Below are positions 18,423 to 28,674 of a DNA stretch of 64,000 bases, one piece after another; position 1 is the stretch's first letter; every line of letters begins with the position of its first letter. The stretch covers positions 2,132,001-2,196,000 of the forward strand of contig OZ026560.1 of NCBI GenBank assembly GCA_964020155.1, read 5' to 3'. Position numbers and translations under genes: made by a program. The stretch is from Chondrilla cf. caribensis. Lineage: Eukaryota > Porifera > Demospongiae > Chondrillida > Chondrillidae. Under the pieces are notes generated by a model. That model had not been told where the DNA came from. It did no database searches and saw only the letters and a list, made by a program, of their open reading frames with translations.

Positions 18423-18649
18423 GTGTTAATACCTACGGGATACGTACGGGTTGTCACATTTCTAGAGAAAGTGATAATCGAAAGGAATGCAGACCTTAAG
18501 CGTTCTTTCAAGTGTAAAAGAAATCCAGAAAACTTCTTTCGTGAGAAGAGTAACGTCCGTTGGAAAGATCGTCCCCGTCAGAATGCTCGCTTGATTCGAA
18601 CTCAGAGACGAGCCTTCGCCTGGCAAAAAAGTGTCCGAGAGCGACAGCG
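18423..18649 (+). CDS. Possible upstream exon of the RT gene 1 (basic region)
   Basis: Open frame ending in RERQR directly before a strong GTAAGTCT donor at 18650. The translated end is very basic (for example VRWKDRPRQNARLIRTQRR). A matching acceptor CTCTCAG at about 19047-19053 leads into the Ser/Thr/Pro-rich linker of RT gene 1, so a spliced or vestigial first exon is possible. The frame start is unclear. I do not recognise the domain. Confidence 0.3.
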
Positions 18650-19053
18650 GTAAGTCTAAAAGGTTAGAAAACCATGTAGTTTCGAATATTGCGTGCTAAT
18701 CCTCTGTTTCCGAAAGATTAGCACTCGAATTCGCTGGTATACATCGATCGAATAAGCCATTTTTCTTCGTCTCGCGGAATTAAATCACACGTCATTGCGC
18801 AAGAATTGTGACGTATCATTGTCACCTGCGCCTAAAGTGATCCGATAAGAAAATAAGTTGTATTGTACAAGAAGTACAACAACGCGTACTATTATAATTT
18901 CCATGTACTCTCCAAGTACTAGCAACCATAGATACTAGTATTAATATAATAAAGAAACCATAAGATGTTAATAAAATAGTAGATAAGTAATGATTGTCTT
19001 CCGTCAAAGTACGGTAGATGCCTGAATCTATGCTCTTCTTCTCGCTCTCAGTC

Positions 19054-22000
19054 TGATCCGAAGCCCTATCCGCGTTCATCAATAGTAAGTGCAAAGGAAA
19101 AATATCCATCTGCATCACCTTCACCGAGTATTCATACACCTTCAGTTACATCTTCATCCACTTTATCACCATTGAGTACTTGTATTAATTCAGTCCAATC
19201 CTTACCCACCTCATCAACATTAAGTGTTTATACCACCTCAGTTCAACCCACATCCACTTCATTACCTTTAAGTGCCTGTACCACCTTAGCTCAATCCCCA
19301 CCCACCTCATCAACATTAAGTGTTTGTACCACCTCAGTTCAACCCACATCCACTTCATCACCTTTAAGTGCCTGTACCAACTCATGATCAGTTCCACCCT
19401 CATCCACTTCATCAACATTAAGTGCCTGTACCACCTCAGTCCAACCCTCATCCACTTCATCACCTTTAAGTGTTTGTACCACCTCAGTTCAACCCACATC
19501 CACTTCATCACCCTTAAGTGTCTGTACCACCTTAGCTCAATCCCCATCCACCTTATCAACATCAAGTGTTTATACCACCTCAGTTCAACCCACATCCACT
19601 TCATTATACCCTTAAGTGCTTGTGCCACCTTAGCTCAATCCCCATCCACCTTATCAACATTAAGTGTTTGTACCACCTCAGTTCAACCCACATCCACTTC
19701 ATCACCTTTAAGTGCCTGTACCACCTCAGTTCAACCCTCATCCACTTCATCAACATTAAGTGCCTGTACCACCTCAGTCCAACCCTCATCCACTTCATCA
19801 CCTTTAAGTGTTTGTACCACCTCAGTTCAACCCTCATCCACTTCATCAACATTAAGTGCTTGTACCACCTCAGTTCAATCTATCTCATCTGTTCCAGATT
19901 TACCACATTATCAGTCACCACAATCTGCCTCCTTCATGTGGGATGAGATTACTGGAACGGACTTCACCCAAATTATCAACTCAAGTTATGCTGAAATTGT
20001 ACACTGGAGGAGGAATTTATTTAAGGTACCATCTGGTAAACCTGGGAAAGCATTCGTAAAGGAGTTAGCCAGACTTTTTGCCTCTTATGGAGAAGAATCT
20101 GCATTAGAAGCCATTGCTTTAAAGGCAGCATTTACTCTACCAGTTTTGATGTTGCAAAAACCCAATCCTCGATCCAAAACAAAGGAACATTCCGTACATT
20201 TGCAGAGGAGGCTTGACCTATGGAAGAAAGGAGACCTGAACTCTTTACTCCTGGAGGGTCGAACCATCCAACAACAACTCCGCAGGTCACAGAAAGGCAC
20301 CACTGGAAATTACGATAAATCAAGACGGTTTGCCACACTGATAAAAGAAGGAAAGCTTAAGGCTGCAATAAGATTACTGCATGATAACAAGGTTGGCTCA
20401 CCACTAACTCCTAATGATGAAGTTATAGAGAGTTTGTTAAGCAAACATCCACCCAGACAACCACCATCAACTGAAGCTATTATTGAGAGTTCCGGCTCAA
20501 TTGACCCCGTTCATCCCATCCTATTTGAGCAAATTGATGGTAAACTTATCCTTGATTCAGCACTCAAATCTGATGGTGCAGCTGGTCCATCAGGTGTAGA
20601 TGCAGCCGGATGGAAACGTCTTTGTTCCTCCTTTGGTCAGTGTTCCGTGGACTTATGTAATGCTATTGCAATTGTCACGAAGAGAATTTGTACATCATAC
20701 GTTGACCCACATGGAATTTCAGCTTTAGTTGCCTGTCGATTGATCGCACTGGACAAATGCCCTGGGGTGCGGCCTATTGCAATTGGAGAAACAGTGAGAA
20801 GGATAATAGGCCGTGCTATACTCTCTATCATCAAGGCTTCTATAATGGAAGCAGCCGGGCCAAAACAACTATGCGCAGGCCAAGAAGCAGGCTGTGAAGC
20901 TGCCATACATGCTATGCGGGATATTTTTGAAAACAAGAATTCTGATGCTGTCCTTTTAGTGGACGCCTCCAACGCCTTTAATTCCCTTAACAGGGAAAAT
21001 GCCTTGAGAAACATCCAGAAGTTATGTCCATCACTCGCCACTGTACTGATTAACACATACAGAGAGGATGTGCCTCTTTACATCAATGATAAGACAATTT
21101 TCTCTCAAGAAGGTACGACGCAAGGCGATCCTCTGGCGATGGCCATGTACGCGATCGCGATGATACCACTCATCAATAAGTTACAAGATCCAAATGTAAA
21201 GCAAATATGGTTTGCAGATGATGCCACTGCTTCTGCCCACCTGCATTCACTTCGTAACTGGTGGGATGCACTGCTGAAATATGGACCGGCTTTTGGGTAT
21301 TTCCCAAACGCTGAGAAATCATGGATTGTAGTAAAAGACGGAAATCTTGAAGAAGCTAAAGAAGTTTTTCAGAACACTGCAATAAACATCACAACTGAAG
21401 GCAGAAGACACCTAGGCAGTGCTCTTGGAAGTACCTCATTTGTGGAGAACTTTGTGCAGATGAAAATCGAGTCATGGGTAGGAGAAATTCAATCTTTAGC
21501 TGAGATTGCTGCAACACAACCCCATGCTGCCTATGCAGCATACACCCACTATACTATGAACAAGTGGAACTTCCTCATGCGCACAATACCTGGAATTACT
21601 GACCTATTACAGCCTCTAGAAGATGCCATTACAACAAAACTACTACCAGCTCTCACTGGCCGCTCTGCGATTAGCTCTTTGGAAAGGGAGCTCATATCTC
21701 TCCCAGCACGCCTCGGAGGCCTTGGAATTCCCAATCCAACTCAACAAGCTGACATTCAATACCAAAACTCCCGGAAAATTACTGCCCCCATGGCTGCTCT
21801 AATTATCCAACAGCATCAAGAGGTCTCTGAACAACCAGATAGCTATCAAGCCAACACCAAATATGAAATCTACAAACAGAAGAAACAACGAGAAAGGGGA
21901 AAGCTAGATGATCTGATGAACAAACTCTCTCCCCACATGAAGAAAGCAACACAGATGGCATGTGAGAAAGGAGCTTCGATATGGCTAACTGCACTACCCC

Positions 22001-22737
22001 TGGATGAACACGGATTCTTTCTCCATAAGGGAGATTTCAGAGATGCATTAGCCTTGAGATATGGATGGCAACCTACAAGATTACCTAAGAATTGTGTTTG
22101 TGGACAACCCTTTACTGTTGATCACTCACTAATATGCTCATGTGGAGGTTTTCCGACTATACGACATAACGAAGTCAGAGACATTACAGCAGATCTTCTG
22201 TCTGAAGTGTGTTACAATGTTGGCATAGAACCAACACTGCAATCTTTATCTGGTGAAACACTCAGACATGCCACAGCCAATCGAGAGGATGGAGCCTGCC
22301 TTGATGTGGTGGCAGACAACTTCTGGGGTCGAAAGCAACGTGCATTCTTTGACATAAGGGTCTTTTACCCATTAGCACCAAGCTATCGTCGCACCCCGCT
22401 GGAGTCTTGCTACAGAGCTAAAGAAAACGAGAAGAAACGCTCTTATGATGAGAGAATAAGAGAGGTAGAAGGAGGAACTTTCTCTCCACTAGTATTTTCG
22501 ACATCAGGAGGAGTTGGGCCATCAGCTGCTGTAATGTACAAACGACTGGCTTCCCTAATAGCCGAGAAGCGGGACCAATCATACAGCACAACAATCAAGT
22601 GGATTCGATGCCGCATTACATTCGCCTTGATTCGATCAGCTATACTTTGTCTCAGAGGACATCAATCGCGGCAAAGATGCCCACGTAGGAGCGAGGCAAC
22701 CGACATGATTCTGGCCAGTGCAGAAAGCCATATCTAA
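19054..22737 (+). CDS. RT gene 1: reverse transcriptase + zinc knuckle + restriction-like endonuclease
   Basis: Predicted retroelement polymerase. From the N side: a Ser/Thr/Pro-rich linker of 16-residue repeats (about 19175-19885), then a conserved region, then RT. RT motifs: GPSGVDA (20584), CPGVRPIAIGE (about 20758), DASNAFNSLNR (20962), EGTTQGDPLA (about 21106) and the catalytic FADD (21211-21222). After the thumb come C-x-C-x7-H-x4-C (22093-22147) with TIRHNEVRD, and a PD-(D/E)XK-like core: LDVV (Asp at 22303), FFDIRV (Asp at 22351), EKKRSY. This order matches non-LTR retrotransposons with a restriction-like endonuclease. From 19615 to the stop at 22735 the frame is intact. In the linker an in-frame TGA (19385-19387) and a +2 shift (about 19607-19613) cut off the upstream part, so the ATG at 19324 is out of register. 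It may be a young, slightly damaged copy. Confidence 0.85.
19175..19885 (+). repeat. 48-bp tandem repeats encoding a 16-residue Ser/Thr/Pro linker
   Basis: About 14 copies of a 48-bp unit whose intended frame reads like SVCTTSVQPTSTSSPL. Units start at 19223, 19271, 19319 and so on. Two alternating variants occur (TTSVQP and TTLAQSP). A 6-base insertion brings in TGA at 19385, and one unit at 19565 is 50 bp long, shifting frame. The complementary strand and the second frame are open by repetition only. Confidence 0.9.
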
Positions 22738-23456
22738 TTGCTATCAATGAACTCTATAACTGTATTGTATGAGCTCTGTAATTACCGAGCGTTAGCGAGG
22801 TAATTGTTTCCGTTCGTTTGGGGAGTCCGATCGAGGTCACCCACGCACATAATTGCGGTGGCCGCCAATATTGTGTGATTTAGGTCACTTTTTGGTTTCT
22901 TTGAACGCAAATCGTTCGTCGATCGAAGCGTTCAGCACTAAGTCGTCCCACCGATGGTAATGGGGCACGGTCGCAGCATATATTGAAATGGCAAACTTGC
23001 ACAAAGGTTTCCTGTGGTTCACACAAGATCCGTTAAAAGAGCACTTACTTTTCGATTCCTCCCGTCGACAAATTTCGGACTGCATCACTACCAAGTACCT
23101 TAAGACAATTCAAATAACAATTGTCAACTTTTTTGCACAACGATTTTTCGATTTCCTCCGCCGAAGAGCAGGGTTCGCCAATCCGTCGTTCGGGACACCA
23201 AATGGTCGGCCATCATGACGTCCATTTTGGAAGACATTTTTAGATGATGTCACTGAACTACGTCATATCATAGATCTTGATATGCAAGATCTATTTGCGA
23301 GGTTCTGAACTTTGTTCACAACTAGTTATATTGTATGGTAGAAGTACGGGTCACCCATTTACAGGCTACGGACGTGTCGACTACGGAATAATTCGAAAAA
23401 TGGCGGCAAGCGAAAATATGGTTGATTTGAATCGTGTTCAAAGTGTCCAGTAAGGA
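22738..23456. other. Spacer between the two RT genes
   Basis: Probable 3' region of gene 1 and 5' region of gene 2. It holds an AATTACC...GGTAATT hairpin (22780-22805) just after gene 1, and a CpG-rich stretch. ATGGCGGCAAGCG at 23401 opens a short frame (MAASENMVDLNRVQSVQ) that ends at TAA five bases before the gene 2 start; the same place reads CCAGTAAGG and could be a splice donor. No further gene seen. Confidence 0.4.
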
Positions 23457-26400
23457 ATGCCTAGTTGTTGCCGGTGTAACGGCTCAGGTCGATGTTTGAA
23501 CTGTTCATGCGTCAAATCAAGGAAGATTTGTGTCAATTGCGCACCAAGTCGAAGTAAAAGAAGCCAATGTAGGAATCAAACAATCAGTCAGTCGCATGTT
23601 ACCTCATCACAGGCTACTCCACTTGTCTCTTCGGTCGTTGTACCATCTGTTATATCACCTCATACTCAGCCATCTACTATTTTGTCAGTTGTACCCACTG
23701 TTGTACCCACTGTTGTACCCACTGTTGTACCACCTTGTTCTGAGCCACGAGTTACTCCACATGTCTCTGCAACCGCTGTATCATCTGTTGTACCACCTCC
23801 CACCCAGTCATCTACTATTTCGCCAGTTATACCACAAGTTACTCCACTTGTCTCTTCAGCTGTTGTATCACCTGTTGTATCACCTCATACTCAGCCATCT
23901 ACTATTTTGTCAGTTGTACCCACTGTTGTACCACCTTGTTCTGAGCCACGAGTTACTCCACTTGTCTCTTCAACCGCTGTATCATCTGTTGTACCACCTC
24001 CCACCCAGTCACCTACTATTTCGCCAGTTAGATCTACTATTGTACCATCATCTGTTGTGACACCACATACTCATCCACATGTTACTATACACCTGTCACC
24101 CAGTCAACTCACCTCCCACCCTTTGACATTGCTCCTACCATGGATGTATCATGGGGAAATCTCATTGGAAACGACCTCACTCAGGCTATATCAGCAGCAT
24201 ACGACGAAGCTGTTCATTGGAAACCGAATTTCTTTATGTTGCCATCTGGCCAGCAAGGTAAAAGATTCGTGAATGAACTGACCCGTCTTTACCAAGCCTT
24301 TAATCAGCAATCTGCTTTGGAAACCATCGCAATCAAGGCAGCAATGTGTTTGCCATTACTTGTTTTACAGAAACCACATGCAAAATCCAAAACTAAGGAT
24401 CATATTATGTGCCTGAGAAGACGTCTGGATCTTTGGGAGGAAGGCGATTTCTCAATGCTGATTATGGAAGGTAAAATGATTCAGAGACGTCTCAACAACA
24501 CACATAGGAATATACCTAGCAAAGATTCATGTATCGCCCGTACCTTCACAAAACTGATGAATAGTGGAAAGATCCGAGCTGCCATACAACTACTGTCAAG
24601 GAAGCAAGTCAAAGGAACCTATAATTTAGATGATCAAATCAACGACCAAACAGTACGAGAAATCCTCAAAGAAAAGCACCCCAATGCTAAGCCTGCAAAT
24701 CCCGATGTTTTATTGCAGGCGCCTTCTTCTGACATACCAGAGAGCCTACACCATCTCATCTTCGAGGACATCTCGTCTGATGACATAAGACAAGCGGCCC
24801 TACACACATTTGGCTCGGCAGGCCCATCGGGGTTGGATGCTATGGCTTGGCGGCGTTTGTGCACTTCTTTTGGTGACAGCTCAAATGGATTGTGTGAGGC
24901 TCTAGCTTCATTTGCAAAAAGGATCAGCACATCTTATGTGGACCCTAATGGCCTTTCTGCATACACCGCAAGTCGCCTTATCCCGTTAAACAAGTCTCCT
25001 GGCATTAGACCCATTGGAGTGGGAGAGGTTTGTCGCAGAATTATTGGCAAAGTAATCATGAAATATGCCAAAGCTGACATTCGGCAGGCTGTTGGTCCAT
25101 CACAACTCTGCAGTGGTTTTGAATCTGGTTGCGAGGCTGCCTTCCATGTTATGTCAAGCATTTATGAAAGTGATGACACCGAAGCCATGCTTTTTGTTGA
25201 TGCGTCCAATGCTTTCAATCAGCTGAACAGGGAGGTAACTCTCATCTACAGCCGAGTAGTGTGCCCAGCCCTCGCCCCATCCATCATTAATACCTACAGG
25301 AACCCATCCACATTATATGTGGATGGAGAATCAATACTATCACTCGAGGGCACAACCCAGGGGGATCCGTTAGGCCTCGCTATCTACGCCATCGGAACCA
25401 AACCCCTAATCCAAAGGCTCATGGGCATTACTAACCAGGTTTGGTACGCTGATGATTCTGCTGCTGGTGCAAAGCTTGAAAAGTTAAAAGATTGGTGGGA
25501 TCAACTGACTCGTTTAGGTCCCCTTTATGGATACTTGCCAAACAACCTGAAGACCAAACTACTAGTAAAGCCGGAATACCTATCCAAAGCCGAAGACATG
25601 TTTGGACACACTGGAGTACAAGTATGCACAGATGGCGGGAAATACCTAGGAGGTGCCATAGGCAACAACAATTTCATCCGCTCTTTCATACAAAGCAAAG
25701 TTGAAGATTGGAAAGAAGAATTGGAGACCCTCATCAACATCGCTCATACACAACCCCAAGCTGCATATGCTGCTTACACTCATGGGATAATGCCCAAATG
25801 GAACTACATTTTTCGCACCACCAACCTGGAACAGTCAGCTTCAGACATCCTGCAGCCCCTGGAACACACTATTCGTTCCCGCCTTCTACCAGCTTTGACA
25901 AGTCAACACCAACCAAACAATCTGTTGAGAGAGGTAATTTCACTACCACCAAACCTAGGAGGCTTGGGCATATATAGCCAACCCCACAATAACAGCAAGC
26001 CAACAACACCAGGCTTCAGTCCACATCACCAAATCTTTGGTACAGAGCATCAAGCAACAGTCGGTGATTTCACAATCAGATGTAATGCAAGCCAAGGCAG
26101 ATATAAGAGCAAAGAAGAGAGCACATCTACAGCAGCAAGCTGAAGAATTGTTACCCAAGCTCCCTGTACATCTTCAAAGAGGTGTCAAACAAGGCTAGGA
26201 GAAAGGTGCTTCTCTATGGCTAACAGTCCTCCCCATCCAGCAACATGGCTACGTCCTACACAAATCTGACTTCAAGGATGCCATTGCCCTCAGATATGGT
26301 CTGCCTCTACAAAGGACACCCTCACACTGTAAGTGTGGACGCATCTTCAGTGTAGAGCACGCACTATCATGTGTTACTGGAGGGTATCCATTTATTCGTC

Positions 26401-26981
26401 ATAATGAAGTGAGAGATCTAACTGCCTCAATGCTGAATGACGTGTGCCATGATGTGTGTATTGAGCCCCACTTACAACCCCTTTCAGGAGAAGTGATGTC
26501 ACACAGATCCGCCATCACTGACATTGGAGCCCGTCTTGACATTTCTGCACGAGGATTCTGGGGTGGCCGGTTTGAAAGGTCATTTTTCGATGTAAGGGTG
26601 TTCAACCCAAGCGCCCGATCAAACCACGCCTCTTCCATGCAATCTACGTACAGGAAACATGAGATGGAGAAGAAACGTTCCTACGAACAGAGAGTTTTGG
26701 AAGTCGAACATGCATCTTTCACTCCTCTGGTGTTGTCCGCAACGGGCGGGATGGGAAGTATGGCTAAAACATTTTACAACAGACTAGCCTCAATGTTAGG
26801 TGAAAAGAGAGGCATACCGTACAGCAAGATGGTCCAATGGGTAAGGTGCAAACTTAGTTTTGCACTACTATGAATGTCCATTCTTTGTGTGCGTGGGTCT
26901 AGATCCTCCACACCTCATCCATCAACCCAAGCCATTGACATCCAAATCGCTGAGGGTCGCCTTATCTCAAATGACAGTTAA
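23457..26981 (+). pseudogene. RT gene 2: CXC-like domain + RT + restriction-like endonuclease, disrupted
   Basis: A paralogue of RT gene 1, with the same order of domains and clear similarity along the RT. It starts with a Cys cluster (CCRCNGSGRCLNCSCV, then CVNC and a last Cys-Arg-Asn; 23460-23572) that resembles tesmin/TSO1-type CXC domains, then a Ser/Thr/Pro/Val linker to about 24110. RT motifs: GPSGLDA (about 24820), SPGIRPIGVGE, DASNAFNQLNR (25200), EGTTQGDPLG (about 25350), YADD (25445-25456). Zinc knuckle about 26326-26375, nuclease Asp at 26538 and 26589, EKKRSY at about 26670. Breaks: frame change between about 24080 and 24125; a TATA-type 4-base insertion at about 25969-25975; TAG at 26196-26198; TGA at 26871-26873 (gene 1 has Arg). 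The RT domain itself is open (24140-25970). Confidence 0.85.
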
Positions 26982-27098
26982 ATCAGTACTATTGTTATCA
27001 TATCTAGCATTTTATTAAGTTACTTATGCTATTTCTTTCATTTATATTGTGGATTTTACTACTACGTACGGTTAAAAACGGGTACGGGTACGCCCGTA

Positions 27099-27128
27099 TA
27101 CGTCCAGTTTTTTACTGAAAGTACCGTA
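27099..27128 (-). repeat. Right arm of 30-bp perfect inverted repeat
   Basis: Exact reverse complement of 17142-17171. It lies 118 bp after the stop of RT gene 2, inside TACGGG/GGGTACG-rich sequence (27063-27098), consistent with an element end placed just behind the last gene. Confidence 0.9.
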
Positions 27129-27547
27129 GCTTTCTTCTGCTCTGTTTTTATGGTAAGGTGCCCTGATCCGCAAACGCTTCCAAGTTTCGGACACTTTGAA
27201 TTGCTGCGAATAAATTTTTCTTCGCGAACCGTTTTTCAGATCAAGTTTGTTGTCAAACCGATCTTCAATCAACGAAGCAACGTTTAAAAGTTTAACTTAA
27301 TAGTCGATTATCGTACTTGATCTTAGAAAGTAGAAAGCGTCCAGAAATATAGCACTACACCATACTCAGTTCTTGAAAATCGTCATCGTCGAAATCAAAT
27401 CGCTTACTCAATAGCTAGTTGCTGGTTTTCCTTACTGCTGTAAATGCTTACAATAGGCCATTTTTGTAGGAAGAGATTACCTTAATTATCGAAGCCTTGC
27501 TTTGATACTGCGCATTTCCTATAGGCGGCTATTTTGCAATGAGCTAA

Positions 27548-27605
27548 TTACTACACGCTCTCTATGCAGCATTGTGTTATTTACTGCATAGAGAGTTTGT
27601 AGTAA
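27548..27605. repeat. Foldback at the right edge of the insertion
   Basis: Arms 27548-27569 and 27584-27605 pair 20 of 22 bases, including CTCTCTATGCAG with CTGCATAGAGAG, around a 14-base loop. It is followed directly by CTAGT and host-unit sequence 10 bases later. Between this and the 30-bp repeat (27129-27547) I see no gene. Confidence 0.8.
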
Positions 27606-28674
27606 CTAGTACATGTTCATCAACATGTCGCCCACCATCAATCACGAGCTTTACAACACACTGAGGACTCACTGGTGGCATAACACAATGTACACAAGAA
27701 GCAAAGAACTGTACAAATGTACAGTGTGGTTATCATAGAGTGCAGTACATTCTTTATGTAGGGTTGACACAAAAACAAAATGGCTACCCTTCAACAAGCA
27801 TGCATTACATAAATGATTTTGAAATATTTTGTATTGTTGAATATGTATATTGAAGTGAAACCTCTCCACTATAAACCTTTGAATTAACAAAATCATCATA
27901 ATAAGGATAACAATCTGGTTCCCAGCGTAGTACTGTAGTGTGTACATATTGAATGACCTCTGAATTGAGGACACCATTGTGATAAAGGCATAAAGTTAAG
28001 GTCCAAATAGAGTTGGAGTGAGGTGCACAAGAGGAAAATCCAGTTTTATTTATGACAAAACACTTTTGAAACAATTCTGACAGTCTCTGGTTTAGCAGGT
28101 TTATGTACATTGTAACAGAGACGTCAATTCATAGACAGTGTTTCAGTAGTGTTTCACCATTGGTATAACCATTATTTTCATCATGTGTCAATCCAAATGG
28201 CCAGGTAACTCGGAATGGGAATGAATACCCTGAGTACCCCTAACACCAAACTAACTCCAGGTTCATACATGCAAGTGTTATCCCCACAGATGTAGGTGAT
28301 TCAATGGTAGAAGACATTGTCCACAGCTCAACATTGCTATGCCTAAAGACTTCAATTATGAGTTACTCCCATTTATTCCAAATCCAGCATTTCCCATTTA
28401 TGCAGCATTGATTTTGCATGAAAATGACCAAGTGTACTGTCAACATGCCTAACAGTATCCTTTAATGATAAACATAGCACATGCAAGTGTTCACCTGTTG
28501 AATAGAACTACAGTAGAACCTCTCTATTAAGGACACTTTGGAACTACAATATTTTGTCCTCAATGTTTGCTCAATCCAGAAGACAGTCAATACTCATCAG
28601 TACCCCACTGGGAGTCAGATATGATCTCCATATTACAGATACTCATTCCACTCAGAGGTTTGTACCCCTAACAC

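Larger units (their letters stand above)
17003..27615. mobile_element. 10.6-kb composite insertion with two reverse-transcriptase genes
   Basis: A block present only in unit 2. Unit sequence stops after AGTCAATACCAT (17002) and resumes at TTCATCAACATGTCGCC (27616); about 165 bp of the unit (unit 1 coordinates about 216-380) is missing, and no target-site duplication is visible. The block is richer in CpG than its surroundings and contains no host-unit words. It holds two plus-strand RT-nuclease genes, a 30-bp perfect inverted repeat around them, a 22-bp inner inverted repeat near the left end and a foldback at the right end. It may be one element or several nested ones. Confidence 0.8.

Noticed and set aside
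19324..19614. N-terminal 97 residues of the longest frame over RT gene 1
   Set aside because: The repeats there are read out of the Ser/Thr/Pro register; the intended frame is another one, broken by TGA and a +2 shift.
19185..19852. Minus-strand frames rich in WYKHL/MKWM repeats
   Set aside because: They are the antisense of the 48-bp repeats and have no other support.
17142..27128. LTR retrotransposon or Polinton
   Set aside because: No direct long terminal repeats, integrase, protease, gag or DNA polymerase B were seen; the RT motifs are of the non-LTR type.
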